DNA of 63,486 nt from Paludibacteraceae bacterium (GCA_017551025.1 JAFZNG010000022.1:1-63486), one strand, 5' to 3'. Numbered from the stretch's first letter, positions 46,113 to 56,029 are shown. The notes: a model not told the origin generated them from the sequence alone. Translations and numbers: made by a program.

Positions 46113-46979
46113 TTATTCCGGGATTATATACGTTATTTGACCAATCTGGTCCTGTTTCTGTTCACTTGGAGTAAAGCGTGCCTCGCGCGCTTTACGGAGC
46201 ATAGCATCAATCGTAGCCTGGTCGCTGATGTTACCACCCTTGGCCTCACGGGCACTTACCACCTTGCCCTCGGGATTGACACGTATCTCTATGACAATCT
46301 TGCCTGCGGCATACTTACCCTTCTCGGGTTGCGGCAGCGTACCGACGATATCACGGCCCGACAAACTCCAACTACCGTTGCCGCTCCGTCCGCTTCCTTT
46401 ACCCTTGGCGGGATTGTTGCCCGTTCCGCTGTTGCCGGTCGTACCCGAACCGCCCGAACCTCCGGCGCCACCATTGCCTTTACCGAACAAGCTACCCATC
46501 TTCTGGGCCTTCGCTTCGGCTTCGGCACGTGCTTTGGCTTCCGCCTCCGCCTTCGCCTTAGCCGCTGCTTCCGCTTTAGCTCGCGCCTCTTCGGCTGCCT
46601 TGGCCGCCGCATCCTCTTCTATCGTCGGTTCTTGCTTCACGGGCGACTCCGTCTGCTGGGTCATAGGCGGCTTCGTTGCCTCTTGCGGCACCACCGGACG
46701 AGGCGTCTCCGCTGCCGGTGCCGTCGTAGCAGGCGTCTCTGCCGGTTGGGGTTCGCCCTCAGCGGCCGAAGCACCTTCCGCACCTTCTTCCGCTTGGAAC
46801 GGCAAGAGTTCCTCCATCTCGTCCTGCTCCAGGAAGGCGATCTCTACACCCTCATCCAGCAATTCTTTCTCCTCACGGATATGAATCAGAAAGAACCACA
46901 AGAACAGAAAGAGCAAGACCGCTATGACCAGCGTAGCGATAGATGCTATAATATGTGATTTATTCTTCTGTTTCCGCAT
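46113..46979 (-). CDS. TonB-like energy transducer
   Basis: The 288-residue protein (start 46979) has one N-terminal helix (about 11-33), an acidic then Pro/Thr region, an Ala/Lys/Glu coiled stretch (about 120-165) and a Gly/Ser/Asn linker (about 170-205). A TonB-like C-terminal domain follows (about 215-288, KIVIEIRVNPEGKVV). It would transmit inner-membrane proton energy to outer-membrane receptors together with the ExbB/ExbD-like proteins encoded just upstream. The start overlaps the exbD end by 20 bp. Confidence 0.87.
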   Translation of the reverse strand: MRKQKNKSHIIASIATLVIAVLLFLFLWFFLIHIREEKELLDEGVEIAFLEQDEMEELLPFQAEEGAEGASAAEGEPQPAETPATTAPAAETPRPVVPQEATKPPMTQQTESPVKQEPTIEEDAAAKAAEEARAKAEAAAKAKAEAEAKARAEAEAKAQKMGSLFGKGNGGAGGSGGSGTTGNSGTGNNPAKGKGSGRSGNGSWSLSGRDIVGTLPQPEKGKYAAGKIVIEIRVNPEGKVVSAREAKGGNISDQATIDAMLRKAREARFTPSEQKQDQIGQITYIIPE

Positions 46980-47406
46980 CTTCTGTCTGGGTTTGCTCCG
47001 CACGATGCGTAGCCACTACCAGTTTCATATGATTCTCGTTAGCGATATCCAGCACACGCACCACCTCCTTGTAAGCGATGTCCATATCGGCATGCAGGGC
47101 GATAGTGAGCGTCGAATCTTCGCGTTGTAATTGCTGCAGACGCTGCTCCAATGCCTCCGGAGCAATCTCCTCCGGTTGCGCCTCTCCGATAGCCAGGTAG
47201 TACTGACCGAGGTTGTTGATCGACACCTTGGCCATCTGCGGCTTCGTCGTGTCGGTCGAACGCGCTTGCGGCAAGTTGATCTTGATATCGTTGGGGGCCG
47301 ACATCGTGCTCGCCATGATAAAGAACAAGAGGAGCAGGAAGATGAGGTCGGTCATCGACGACATTGCAAAGGTCGCTTCTACTTTATTTCTGCGTTTAAG
47401 AGCCAT
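46960..47406 (-). CDS. exbD: ExbD/TolR-like biopolymer transport protein
   Basis: The 148-residue protein has a single helix (about 19-38) preceded by the conserved MSSMTDLIFLLLLFFIM segment that includes the proton-coupling Asp. Its periplasmic domain is of ExbD/TolR type. It partners the ExbB-like protein and the TonB-like protein in the same operon. Confidence 0.92.
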   Translation of the reverse strand: MALKRRNKVEATFAMSSMTDLIFLLLLFFIMASTMSAPNDIKINLPQARSTDTTKPQMAKVSINNLGQYYLAIGEAQPEEIAPEALEQRLQQLQREDSTLTIALHADMDIAYKEVVRVLDIANENHMKLVVATHRAEQTQTEDAETEE

Positions 47407-47409
47407 AAA

Positions 47410-47479
47410 TTCAGTCTTTTGTCTTTCGACTTTTATCTTTCGACTTTTGTCTTTTGTCTTTTGTCTTTCGACTTTTGTC
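47410..47479. repeat. TTTTGTC/TTTCGAC heptamer array between exbB and exbD
   Basis: Nine 7-bp units from 47417 (TTTTGTC, TTTCGAC, TTTTATC variants) fill the junction. A related fragment, TTTTGTCCTTCGACTT, follows the terminator near 56010. Confidence 0.9.
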
Positions 47480-47483
47480 TCTA

Positions 47484-48149
47484 TTATACCGGTTCGTTCA
47501 AGAGGTCCATAAACTCCAAGGTACGGCCCTCCAAACGACGTACCACGCGGTCGATACGCGACACGAGCAGGTTATAGGCAAACAGGGCGATGATACCTAC
47601 AATCAGACCACCGATCGTGGTCACCATGGCCTGGTACATACCCGTAGAGAGCATCTCCATATCGATCGATCCACCGGCTTTATTCGCCATTTCGAAGAAG
47701 GTCTGCACCATACCCAGCACCGTACCCAGGAAGCCCAACATAGGCGCACCGGCGGCGATAGTAGCCATCAGCACCAGACCTTTCTCCAGTTTGCTGATCT
47801 CCAGGTTGCCCACGTTCTCGATAGCTACCTGTACGTCCTGCATCGGACGACCGATACGGGTAATACCCTTCTCGATCATGCGTGCACTCGGCGTATCCGT
47901 CTGGGTGCAGAGTTTCTGCGCCGACTCGATCTTGCCCTCATGGATGTAATCGCGAATGCGGTTCATGAAGGTCTTGTCTTCCTGCATGGCAGCCTTGAGC
48001 ACTACCAGGCGCTCGATGAAGATATATACTGCGCCCAACAGCAGCAGGGCCAGGATAATCATGATCCATCCACCCAGTTGTGCCATTTCCCACAGGCTAA
48101 TTGTCTTGGTTGTTACGGCCTCCGTAGCCGCTTGAATTTGCAATAACAT
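47484..48149 (-). CDS. exbB: ExbB/TolQ/MotA-family proton channel
   Basis: The 221-residue protein has three helices (about 22-45, 125-150, 170-195). The conserved cytoplasmic and pore segments (APMLGFLGTVLGMVQTF, VTTIGGLIVGIIALFAYN) are those of MotA/TolQ/ExbB proteins. It forms the proton channel that drives the TonB-like partner. Confidence 0.93.
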   Translation of the reverse strand: MLLQIQAATEAVTTKTISLWEMAQLGGWIMIILALLLLGAVYIFIERLVVLKAAMQEDKTFMNRIRDYIHEGKIESAQKLCTQTDTPSARMIEKGITRIGRPMQDVQVAIENVGNLEISKLEKGLVLMATIAAGAPMLGFLGTVLGMVQTFFEMANKAGGSIDMEMLSTGMYQAMVTTIGGLIVGIIALFAYNLLVSRIDRVVRRLEGRTLEFMDLLNEPV

Positions 48150-48171
48150 ACGTCTATTCGTTCTAAATTGT

Positions 48172-48888
48172 TCAATCTACCAATAATGCCCTATACTCCT
48201 TGATCGTCTGCTCGATACCCAGGTACAAGGCATCGGAGATCAAGGCATGACCGATACTCACTTCAGCCGTCCAGGGGAAGGCGTGTACAAAAGCGGCCAG
48301 GTTGTCGCGATTCAGGTCGTGACCGGCATTCATACCCAGACCCAGTTCATGGGCTTTCTCTGCCGCCGGACGGTACATATTGATGGCCGCCTGCGGGTCA
48401 CGCTCATACAGCTGGGCATACGGACCGGTATACAGCTCGATACGGTCGGCACCCGTCTTCTTTGCATACTCCACCGTCTCTACATCCGGGTCCACAAAGA
48501 TGCTCACGCGGATACGCAGCGAGTGAAGGTGGTTGACGATACCCTTCAGGTCGTTCAGGTGGCGCTTTACGTTCCAACCATGGTTGCTGGTCAACTGTTT
48601 CGGATCGTCCGGCACCAGGGTTACCTGCGTCGGTCGCACGTCCGCTACCAGGGCCAAGAACTCCTCCGTGGGGTTACCCTCGATGTTAAACTCGGTACGC
48701 ACCAGTCGCTTCAGGTCATACACGTCCTCCTTACGAATATGCCGCTCATCAGGACGGGGATGCACCGTAATACCTTGTGCTCCAAACTTCTCGCAATTCT
48801 GCGCAAACAACTCTACGTCCGGCATTTTACCGCCGCGCGAGTTACGCAAGGTAGCCACCTTGTTGATGTTAACACTCAGTCTGGTCAT
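48172..48888 (-). CDS. pdxJ: Pyridoxine 5'-phosphate synthase PdxJ
   Basis: The 238-residue TIM-barrel enzyme condenses deoxyxylulose phosphate and aminoacetone phosphate to PNP (vitamin B6 synthesis). Family segments [15 protein letters not shown] (N-terminus), [12 protein letters not shown], and [11 protein letters not shown] are intact. It is first in a five-gene minus-strand operon with a consensus promoter at 48909-48941. Confidence 0.97.
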   Translation of the reverse strand: MTRLSVNINKVATLRNSRGGKMPDVELFAQNCEKFGAQGITVHPRPDERHIRKEDVYDLKRLVRTEFNIEGNPTEEFLALVADVRPTQVTLVPDDPKQLTSNHGWNVKRHLNDLKGIVNHLHSLRIRVSIFVDPDVETVEYAKKTGADRIELYTGPYAQLYERDPQAAINMYRPAAEKAHELGLGMNAGHDLNRDNLAAFVHAFPWTAEVSIGHALISDALYLGIEQTIKEYRALLVD

Positions 48889-48908
48889 AACTTGAAATAG
48901 TTTTCGGC

Positions 48909-48941
48909 TGCAAAATTACAAAAAAAAATTGATATACGCAA
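48909..48941 (-). promoter_or_regulatory. pdxJ operon promoter
   Basis: TTG (48939-48941), 20 bases with a T9 run, then TAATTTTGCA (48909-48918) on the minus strand. It is nearly identical to the permease promoter at 21544. Confidence 0.85.
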
Positions 48942-48996
48942 GCGCGCATAGACAAAATATTGTAAAAAAGTGTCCAAAGGCCATAAATACGGCTCA

Positions 48997-49025
48997 TTTT
49001 TAATTTTTAATTTTTAATTCTTAAT
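48997..49025. repeat. TTTTTAA heptamer array replacing the -33 region of the acyltransferase promoter
   Basis: Four 7-bp units run directly into the -7 box TACCTTTGCA at 49035-49044. Confidence 0.8.
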
Positions 49026-49034
49026 TAAAAGTCG

Positions 49035-49044
49035 TACCTTTGCA
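49035..49044 (+). promoter_or_regulatory. Acyltransferase gene -7 element
   Basis: A perfect TACCTTTGCA lies 20 bp before the start codon. The expected TTG/TTTG position falls in the TTTTTAA array and no clear -33 box is present. Confidence 0.65.
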
Positions 49045-49064
49045 TTCGATTTCGGTAAACGCGC

Positions 49065-50036
49065 ATGGCTAAGATACAAGATCAAGACCGTCTGTACGCA
49101 TTTTTGCGCCCCTATGTCGATTGGATGTTCCGACGTTCCTATCGGCATTTTCGCTATATCGGTCGGGAAAATATCCCCACCGACGGAGCGGTCATCTTTG
49201 CGCCCAACCATACCAATGCGCTCTGTGACGCCATGGCCATACTGGGTATCGATCGCCGCCAAAAAGTCTTTGTCGCCCGTGCGGACATCTTCCGCCGTCC
49301 GCGTCAGGCCAAGCTGCTCACCTGGCTTAAGATCATGCCTATTCGGCGTATGCGCGACGGCATGGACGAGGTGCGCCACAACGACGAGACCATCCTTCGT
49401 GCCGTTGACACCTTGCACGACGGCATACCCTTCTGTATCCTGCCCGAGGGTACCCACCGACCGATGCACTCCCTGCTGCCGCTGAGCAAAGGCATCTTCC
49501 GTATCGCCTTGCTGGCCAATGATACCTTTGGCAAACAAAAACCCGTCTATATCGTGCCCGTCGGCCTGGAGTACGGCGATTATTTCCACCTCTGGGACGA
49601 CCTGACCGTCACTATCGGCAAACCCATCCATGTGACGCAATTTGCCCACAACCATGCCGAATTAGACCGTCCGCAACTCATCCTCGCCCTTCGCGAGGAA
49701 TTAACCCTGCGCATGCGTGAACTAATTATTTGGGTACCCGACGATGAGCACTATGAACAAAACCTTGCCCGTCTGCTGCCCAAGCCCCAAAAAGCCAACA
49801 TACCGTTCTTGATTCTTACCGCACCACTCGTGCCGGTATGCGCCTTGCTGACAGTGCCGCTCTGGGGTATGTTGCTATGGATTCGCCGTAATGTCAAGGA
49901 CCCGGCTTTCCATAACTCCGTGCAGTACGTATGGCAACTGGTATTCCTAAGCCTTACCCTGCTGCTACCTATGCCGTTTTGGCTGTTTTTACAGGAATAT
50001 GCTTACCAGATGAGGAAATTAAAAATTAAAAATTAA
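49065..50036 (+). CDS. 1-acyl-sn-glycerol-3-phosphate acyltransferase (PlsC-like)
   Basis: The 323-residue protein has the acyltransferase motif NHTNALCD (HX5D, a spacing I associate with Bacteroidetes members) and LPEGTHR further on. Two C-terminal membrane helices follow (about 247-275 and 290-312). It likely acylates lysophosphatidate or a related lipid at the inner membrane. The last residues (RKLKIKN) are read from an AAAAATT heptamer array. Confidence 0.87.
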   Translation: MAKIQDQDRLYAFLRPYVDWMFRRSYRHFRYIGRENIPTDGAVIFAPNHTNALCDAMAILGIDRRQKVFVARADIFRRPRQAKLLTWLKIMPIRRMRDGMDEVRHNDETILRAVDTLHDGIPFCILPEGTHRPMHSLLPLSKGIFRIALLANDTFGKQKPVYIVPVGLEYGDYFHLWDDLTVTIGKPIHVTQFAHNHAELDRPQLILALREELTLRMRELIIWVPDDEHYEQNLARLLPKPQKANIPFLILTAPLVPVCALLTVPLWGMLLWIRRNVKDPAFHNSVQYVWQLVFLSLTLLLPMPFWLFLQEYAYQMRKLKIKN

Positions 50037-50041
50037 AAATT
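50014..50041 (+). repeat. AAAAATT heptamer array at the acyltransferase end
   Basis: Three exact AAAAATT units (50021-50041) after a degenerate one encode the C-terminus and stop of the acyltransferase. ACGAATGATACATG follows, as before groEL. Confidence 0.88.
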
Positions 50042-50052
50042 ACGAATGATAC

Positions 50053-51225
50053 ATGATTAGAGCTTATGTGATTATTGCGTTGTACGTACTGGTGCCGGTG
50101 GTGATCATCGAACTCTTCAAGCGCTTTCGGTGGATGCAGAAGATCGGAACCGTCGTGGCAGCCTATGCCATCGGTATTCTCTTCGCCCTGACGGGACTGG
50201 TGCATTTCGAAGCCGGTTCGGCTGCCGCACTTACCTTCAGCAAACTTCAATCCACGATTATGTCCGTGGCCGTACCGCTGGCTATTCCGCTCATGCTGTT
50301 CAACTGTGATTTCCGTCTCTGGACCAAAGCCCTGCCTAAGACCATCTGGTCGCTCGTAGGCGGACTGACGGCCGTACTGGTGGCGGTAGTAAGCGGCTAT
50401 TTTATCTTCCGCACCCCCGACATACCGGACTTCAACAAGGTGGCGGCGATGATGACCGGTATCTATACCGGCGGCACGATGAACTTCAACGCACTCGGTG
50501 CGTCCCTGGGTGTCGACAAGACGCTCATGGCTATCGTGCTGGCCTTCGAGATGGTACTTACTACGCCGTATATCTTCTTTATCATCGGTGGCGGTTTCCG
50601 GGTATTCCGCAAGATCCTGCCCTACCAGGACGTAACGCGCAAGGGTCGCAAAGACGAGGAGGTCGAGACCAAGGACGTAGAAAACTACCGTGGTATGTTC
50701 CGCCGGGAGAGCGTCGGCGGCATGTTCGCGGGGCTGGGACTGAGCATACTGTTCCTGGCTATCGGTGCCGGACTGGCGTTGTTGCTCACGGGTACGCTCA
50801 ACGAATTGGTAGTCATCCTCACCATCACGACACTTTCCATCATCGCCTCGTTCTTCCGCCGGGTGCGCGAGTTGCCCAAGACCTTCGAACTGGGTATGTT
50901 CTTTATCCTCATCTTCTCGGTCATCGTAGCCTCGCTGTTCGACATCCATAGTGTCAACGGCGGTTCGATGATGATCGGCCTGTTCGTAGCCTGGGTGATG
51001 ATCGTTGCGGCGGTGCTCCATCTGCTGTTCTGCCGTATCGCCCATGTGAGCGGTGATCTGTTCTGCGTGAGCCAGATTGCCCTACTCTGCTCGCCGCCGT
51101 TCGTACCGCCTGTAGTGGGTGCGATGCAAAACAAGAAAGTACTTATCTCCGGTATCGTCATCGGACTCGTCGGGTATGCCGTAGGCACCTACCTCGGCGT
51201 CGCCATCGCGATGATCTTACCCTAG
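50053..51225 (+). CDS. DUF819 family multi-pass membrane protein
   Basis: The 390-residue protein has about ten hydrophobic helices and the glycine-rich GIYTGGTMNFNALG segment typical of the DUF819/YjcL transporters. Substrate is not established. Sixteen bp separate it from the acyltransferase, so co-transcription is likely. Confidence 0.85.
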   Translation: MIRAYVIIALYVLVPVVIIELFKRFRWMQKIGTVVAAYAIGILFALTGLVHFEAGSAAALTFSKLQSTIMSVAVPLAIPLMLFNCDFRLWTKALPKTIWSLVGGLTAVLVAVVSGYFIFRTPDIPDFNKVAAMMTGIYTGGTMNFNALGASLGVDKTLMAIVLAFEMVLTTPYIFFIIGGGFRVFRKILPYQDVTRKGRKDEEVETKDVENYRGMFRRESVGGMFAGLGLSILFLAIGAGLALLLTGTLNELVVILTITTLSIIASFFRRVRELPKTFELGMFFILIFSVIVASLFDIHSVNGGSMMIGLFVAWVMIVAAVLHLLFCRIAHVSGDLFCVSQIALLCSPPFVPPVVGAMQNKKVLISGIVIGLVGYAVGTYLGVAIAMILP

Positions 51226-51226
51226 T

Positions 51227-51258
51227 CGTCATTACGTCATTACGTCATTACATCATTA
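51227..51258 (+). repeat. CGTCATTA octamer array
   Basis: Four 8-bp units (CGTCATTA three times, CATCATTA) begin 2 bp after the DUF819 stop codon and end about 16 bp before the barrel gene start. Confidence 0.92.
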
Positions 51259-51274
51259 CGAAAAATCAAAAACA

Positions 51275-52855
51275 ATGAAAAAATATCTCTCTCTTTTTTT
51301 GATCGCTCTACTGGCCATGCCGCTCGCGGCAGAGGAGGCGGTTGCGGACTCCGTAGCGACGGATTCCATCTCCGCGGACACGATTGCCGTGCCCGTGAAG
51401 AAAAACAAACGCAAGCAAAAACCCCAGGAGGTGGACTCGCTCGGCCGTAAGATCAAGACCGGTTGGAACTTCGGTATCCTGCCGTCCGTAGCCTACGATG
51501 CCGACTACGGTTTCCAGGGCGGTGTGCTCACCAACGTCTATTACTACGGCGACGGCAAGCAGTACCCCGAGTATATCCACTCGCTCTATTTCGAGGGCGC
51601 CTATACCACCAAGCACCACGGTATCTTCCGCTTCAATTACGATAGCAAGTACCTCATCCCCCACCATCGTCTCACGCTCGATGCCACCTACCTACCCGAC
51701 GCCATGTGCGACTTCTACGGCTTTAACGGTTACGACACGCGTTACCATCACGAGTGGTGCGACTGGTCGAAGCACCCCGAGAAGATGGATACGGCGCAAT
51801 ATCGCTCGCGCGTGTTCTATAAATATAAACGCGACCTCATCCGCGTAGCCGGAGATATCGAAGGTACGATCTATAAGGATCTGAAGTGGAACGCCGGCGT
51901 CGGTGTACTCGGCTATATCATCGACGACTGCGATATCAACATGCTCAACGGTAAGAACACCTACGACCCCGCCAAGCAGCATTACGAGCAGAAGCCGCTC
52001 GATCCGAATGTTCAGGGCCTATACGACAAGTACAAACGGTGGGGCATCATTGGCGATGATGAGAAGAACGGTGGCTGGCATCCTTATGCCCGTGTGGGTC
52101 TCACGTACGATACGCGCGACAAGCGCCAGGGACCTAACCGCGGTATCTACACCGATGCATTCTTCACCTACTCCGCCGCCTTCAATGCCGCCTACGGTCA
52201 GCAGGCTACGGCGGGTTACAACCACCTGCAGTTCAACTTCACCTTCCGTCATTATATCCCCTGCTATACCGATAAGAACGGCATCAACCGCATCACCTTT
52301 GCCTACCGTCTCGGCACCCAGAACCTGATTGCCGGACGCTCGCCCTTCTATATGAACAACTACCTCAACACGCTCTTTATCCAGCGCGTCTACTACGAGG
52401 GACTCGGTGGCGGCAATTCGATCCGCGGTATGATGGCCAACCGAATTCTGGCCAACGGCTTTGCCTTCGCCAACGTGGAGTTCCGTTTCCGCGTGGTCAA
52501 CTTCGATATCGGTCGTCAGCACTTCTTCATAGGCCTCAACCCCTTCTTCGACCTGGGCGTCATCACCCAGCCGTATGACCTCAACGAACTGGTCGAACTG
52601 CATACCAACGGCAAGTATCAGGACCTGCTGGCGAGCATGACTGCCTGCGGTGATGACTACGATACCTATTTCGACACCAAGGACCGCAACGCCTGGTGGC
52701 CGCATATGAGTGCCGGCCTGGGACTGAAGATCGGTATGAACGAGAACTTCGTTCTATCTGCCGACTGGGGAATGCCTATCAATCAATACCCATACAACAA
52801 ACAGGACAATCAGAAGTGGGCTAACTTCTACGTAAAGATGGGTTACCTGTTCTAA
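51275..52855 (+). CDS. Omp85/BamA-type outer-membrane barrel protein
   Basis: The 526-residue product has a signal peptide (ending LAAEE), a short Lys-rich linker and a 16-stranded-type barrel of the bacterial surface antigen (Omp85) family. GLGGGNSIRGM (about 378-388) matches the conserved L6 loop R-G motif. It lacks obvious POTRA domains, so it resembles the short Omp85-like proteins common in Bacteroidetes, not BamA itself. Role may be in outer-membrane or lipid assembly. Confidence 0.8.
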   Translation: MKKYLSLFLIALLAMPLAAEEAVADSVATDSISADTIAVPVKKNKRKQKPQEVDSLGRKIKTGWNFGILPSVAYDADYGFQGGVLTNVYYYGDGKQYPEYIHSLYFEGAYTTKHHGIFRFNYDSKYLIPHHRLTLDATYLPDAMCDFYGFNGYDTRYHHEWCDWSKHPEKMDTAQYRSRVFYKYKRDLIRVAGDIEGTIYKDLKWNAGVGVLGYIIDDCDINMLNGKNTYDPAKQHYEQKPLDPNVQGLYDKYKRWGIIGDDEKNGGWHPYARVGLTYDTRDKRQGPNRGIYTDAFFTYSAAFNAAYGQQATAGYNHLQFNFTFRHYIPCYTDKNGINRITFAYRLGTQNLIAGRSPFYMNNYLNTLFIQRVYYEGLGGGNSIRGMMANRILANGFAFANVEFRFRVVNFDIGRQHFFIGLNPFFDLGVITQPYDLNELVELHTNGKYQDLLASMTACGDDYDTYFDTKDRNAWWPHMSAGLGLKIGMNENFVLSADWGMPINQYPYNKQDNQKWANFYVKMGYLF

Positions 52856-52869
52856 CCGATAGTCTATAA

Positions 52870-52902
52870 AGGGTGTTTCTTTAGCATAAACACCTATTTT
52901 TT
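52870..52902 (+). terminator. Terminator after the Omp85-type gene
   Basis: A 7-8 bp stem (GGTGTTT 52872-52878, AAACACC 52888-52894) is followed by TATTTTTT. Confidence 0.7.
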
Positions 52903-52911
52903 GCGTAAATC

Positions 52912-52944
52912 TTGCGGGATTCAGAAAAATGTTGTACCTTTGTA
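52912..52944 (+). promoter_or_regulatory. Promoter of the choice-of-anchor secreted-protein gene
   Basis: TTG (52912-52914), 20 bases, then TACCTTTG (52935-52942), about 40 bp before the ATG. Confidence 0.82.
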
Positions 52945-52982
52945 CGCTCGATTGAAAAACAACCGAAAAAACAGTACAATAC

Positions 52983-55949
52983 ATGAGAAAGATTTTTGCT
53001 TTGTTCTTAGCAGCATTATTCTGCGCGAACATCAGTGCACAGACACTGAACGAGACCTTTGAGGGCGAGGGCTTCCCGCCGGAAGATTGGTCGGTGATCG
53101 ACGGTTATGCCGGTTACGGCTGGAAGAAAGCCGTCAAGGCAGGCACCAACTGCGCCTATATCCAGGAAGTAAGCGGCACCGAAAACTGGCTCATCACGCC
53201 GCAACTGCGTCCCGCTAACGGAGAGTCACTCACTTTTGCTGCCCGTGTAGGTGATTATGCCTCCACCGGACAACTGCGTATCGAAGTGTCACTCAGCGGT
53301 ACCGATGCCGGTTCGTTCGAACTGCTCGACACCTATTACACTTCCCAGAGCCAGGGCGATGCGGCGCATCGTCTCTGGAAAACCGACTGGCAGCAATACA
53401 CGATCGACCTCAGTGCCTATCGCGGACAGGCTATCTATATCGCTTTCCATCAGGCAGGCGGCACCGACGGCATTTACGTCGATAACGTGCGCGGTGTATC
53501 CTTGCTCGGTAATGCCGACTGCGAGAACCCGTCGAATATCGTGCTGAGCGACCTGCAAGCGCACTCCGCTACCTTCACGTGGCAGGGCACAGCTGCGCAG
53601 TATCAGTACCTGCTCATCGAAAATGGTGAGACAGCCGACTGGACCAACGCCACGCTGACTTCGCAGAAGACCGTTACGTTCAGCGATCTGTACGAGGAGA
53701 CGGAGTATGTCTTCTATGTACGTTCCTACTGTAGCGCCACGATGCAGAGTATGGCACCCAAGACTACGTTCCGTACCCCGTGTACGTCGTTCGACGTTCC
53801 CTGGTTGGAGACCTTTACCCGTGATGCTACGGGTGCGGTTGCCCCCGACTGCTGGACCGTTTCGTCCGCTACGCCGCAGGTATGGGTCGTAGCCGACAAG
53901 ACCTACGACGAAGAGGGCAACACCGTGACCGTACAGGGTCAGGCGCACCTCTATGCCACAGGCGGTGGACCCGGCACCGAGCAGGTATTCGCCATGCCGA
54001 TGTTCAACGCACCGCTCAACACCCTGGAAGTGGCGTTCGACTACCGCACCAATATGGTCAGCGACGATTACGCCAAACTGGAAGTGGGTTACATGACCAA
54101 CCCCAACAAGGCATCCACCTTCGTCTCGCTGGTTACCCTACCCCAGACCCTGACCGATGTACACCGGGTAGTTACCTTGGAAGACCTTCCCGCCACGGCT
54201 ACGTTTATCGCCTTCCGCTTTGCAGGAGGTACCAGCAGTTTTGGTAGCGTATCGATGGACAACTTCGTGGTAGCCGCTATCGGTCATTCCGCCGAGGTGG
54301 ATCCGTCGCAAGAAGAGATACCGGATGCAGCCATCTATAGCTTGAGTTACTGCGAAGCCAAGTTCACGTGGTACTCCTACAACACTTCCGCCTTCGCTAT
54401 CGGTTTGGCAGATTCTACCGGTACGCTTATCGCCGGCATCGTAGCCACAACCGACGAGTGCGACCGCTTTGCCTACCAGGATCAGCAGACGGGTGAGTTC
54501 GGCGGGTTCTCCGATCAGGACGACTACGAGAACCATTACTACTGCTCCACCAAGTGGATCCTCAACGTAGACGAAGAAGGTATGCAACGCGGCGCGGCTT
54601 GGGATGCCAGCGTCATCAATGTAGGTACCGCTGTTTCGCCTATCCTGGCACTCCGTCCCGGCACGTATCAGGTACAAGTTCTGGAACTCAACGAGACCGC
54701 TACCGGGTATGCCACCGGCGCCAGCCTGGCTACGTTCTCTTTCACGCTCGTAGAGAAACGCGTAGAGAACCTGCAAGCCGTCGTAGCAGCCGACAAACAG
54801 ACGGCTACCCTCACCTGGACCGATCCCGAGTTCGGTCAGGGCGAGCGTCTCTATGTTCGTGTATGGTCGGGCGAGACCGTGGCTTACGACAACTTCTCGT
54901 CCAAGGACCGTCCTACCAGTCCGCTGACCGTCAGCGTCATCGAGGGCAAGTCCTACACCGCTATCGTACAGGCTGTCGATAAGAACAACAACCCGCTCGG
55001 TCAGGAAGTACAAGTAGGCTTCACCGTAGGCGTCAACCTGTACGAACCGCAGAACCCGCAAGCCGTTGTAGCAGGCGGAGACAACGTGACTTTCTCCTGG
55101 ACCGTAGCCACCGAAGCCGACCGCTATGTGATCGAACTCTATTGCAATGGCGAGTACTACACCTCGCTCACCGTAAGCGGCACCAGCAAGATGACAACGA
55201 TGCCCAAAGATGGCACCTGGACTTGGACCGTACAGGCCTTCAACCGAGGCAGCAACGGCAACTACTTCGAGGCCAGCAATGCTATCCCGGGTAATAGTTT
55301 CGTGAGCAAGGCAGCCGATATCCCGGAAGATGCCATCGTGATGAACGTATGGGGTATGGAAGCCGGTTATCTGGATCAGTACGTAAGTCAGTTCCCCGCA
55401 GGCAAATACGGATGGATGGTGATGTTCGCTACGGGCGAAGAAGGCGGTACGGGCATGCCGATGCCTTCCTTCCTCATCTATACCGATAAGGAGGGGGCTA
55501 TCTCCGGCGTGTATAATACCACCCGCGGCAATATCGATCTGGAGAGCTGCTATATCAATACCAACGGTACGCAAGCCGGTTGTATCATGGCTACCGATGC
55601 CGAAGTGCGCCTCCAGTTCGTAGCGTATGACGACGACAAGGCGGCGCAGGGCGGTTACCGCTACGGCTACTATACCGGTCAGTTCCGCATGGTAGGTACC
55701 GATGGCAACACCTACGTGGGTAAGTTTATGGAACAGTTCTGCAACTCGTACAACTACTCCACCGCCGGTTCGTCTATCCGCGACCATAAGGGTATGTGGG
55801 ACGAAGATCCCGACTATATCGCACCGCAAGGTATCGAAACCGTCACCGGAAATCCGTCACCCGTCACCCGTAAGGTGCTCATCAACGGCCAAATCCTTAT
55901 CCTGCGCGACGGCAAGGCATATACCCTCACCGGTCAGCGCGTAGAATAA
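52983..55949 (+). CDS. Secreted choice-of-anchor J / fibronectin-III protein
   Basis: The 988-residue protein has a signal peptide (ending ANISAQ) and a jelly-roll of the cleaved-adhesin/choice-of-anchor J type (about 22-180). An Fn3-like domain (about 185-265), a second jelly-roll (about 270-440) and more beta domains follow. The short C-terminus (VLINGQILILRDGKAYTLTG) resembles the minimal sorting tails of Bacteroidales secreted proteins. Likely exported and surface-associated; ligand unknown. It is monocistronic, with its own promoter and a strong terminator. Confidence 0.82.
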   Translation: MRKIFALFLAALFCANISAQTLNETFEGEGFPPEDWSVIDGYAGYGWKKAVKAGTNCAYIQEVSGTENWLITPQLRPANGESLTFAARVGDYASTGQLRIEVSLSGTDAGSFELLDTYYTSQSQGDAAHRLWKTDWQQYTIDLSAYRGQAIYIAFHQAGGTDGIYVDNVRGVSLLGNADCENPSNIVLSDLQAHSATFTWQGTAAQYQYLLIENGETADWTNATLTSQKTVTFSDLYEETEYVFYVRSYCSATMQSMAPKTTFRTPCTSFDVPWLETFTRDATGAVAPDCWTVSSATPQVWVVADKTYDEEGNTVTVQGQAHLYATGGGPGTEQVFAMPMFNAPLNTLEVAFDYRTNMVSDDYAKLEVGYMTNPNKASTFVSLVTLPQTLTDVHRVVTLEDLPATATFIAFRFAGGTSSFGSVSMDNFVVAAIGHSAEVDPSQEEIPDAAIYSLSYCEAKFTWYSYNTSAFAIGLADSTGTLIAGIVATTDECDRFAYQDQQTGEFGGFSDQDDYENHYYCSTKWILNVDEEGMQRGAAWDASVINVGTAVSPILALRPGTYQVQVLELNETATGYATGASLATFSFTLVEKRVENLQAVVAADKQTATLTWTDPEFGQGERLYVRVWSGETVAYDNFSSKDRPTSPLTVSVIEGKSYTAIVQAVDKNNNPLGQEVQVGFTVGVNLYEPQNPQAVVAGGDNVTFSWTVATEADRYVIELYCNGEYYTSLTVSGTSKMTTMPKDGTWTWTVQAFNRGSNGNYFEASNAIPGNSFVSKAADIPEDAIVMNVWGMEAGYLDQYVSQFPAGKYGWMVMFATGEEGGTGMPMPSFLIYTDKEGAISGVYNTTRGNIDLESCYINTNGTQAGCIMATDAEVRLQFVAYDDDKAAQGGYRYGYYTGQFRMVGTDGNTYVGKFMEQFCNSYNYSTAGSSIRDHKGMWDEDPDYIAPQGIETVTGNPSPVTRKVLINGQILILRDGKAYTLTGQRVE

Positions 55950-55973
55950 GCCTTACGCATCTTTTATAGCATA

Positions 55974-56012
55974 ATGAAGGCAGGGCATCACGCCCTGCCT
56001 TCATGCATTTTT
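55974..56012 (+). terminator. Strong terminator before the accessory region
   Basis: A perfect 13-bp stem (ATGAAGGCAGGGC 55974-55986, GCCCTGCCTTCAT 55992-56004, loop ATCAC) is followed by GCATTTTTG. Confidence 0.88.
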
Positions 56013-56029
56013 GTCCTTCGACTTCTAGA

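Noticed and set aside
52983-55949. Peptidase (gingipain-like) function for the choice-of-anchor J protein
   Set aside because: Only adhesin-type jelly-rolls and Fn3-like domains are seen; no catalytic Cys-His motif.
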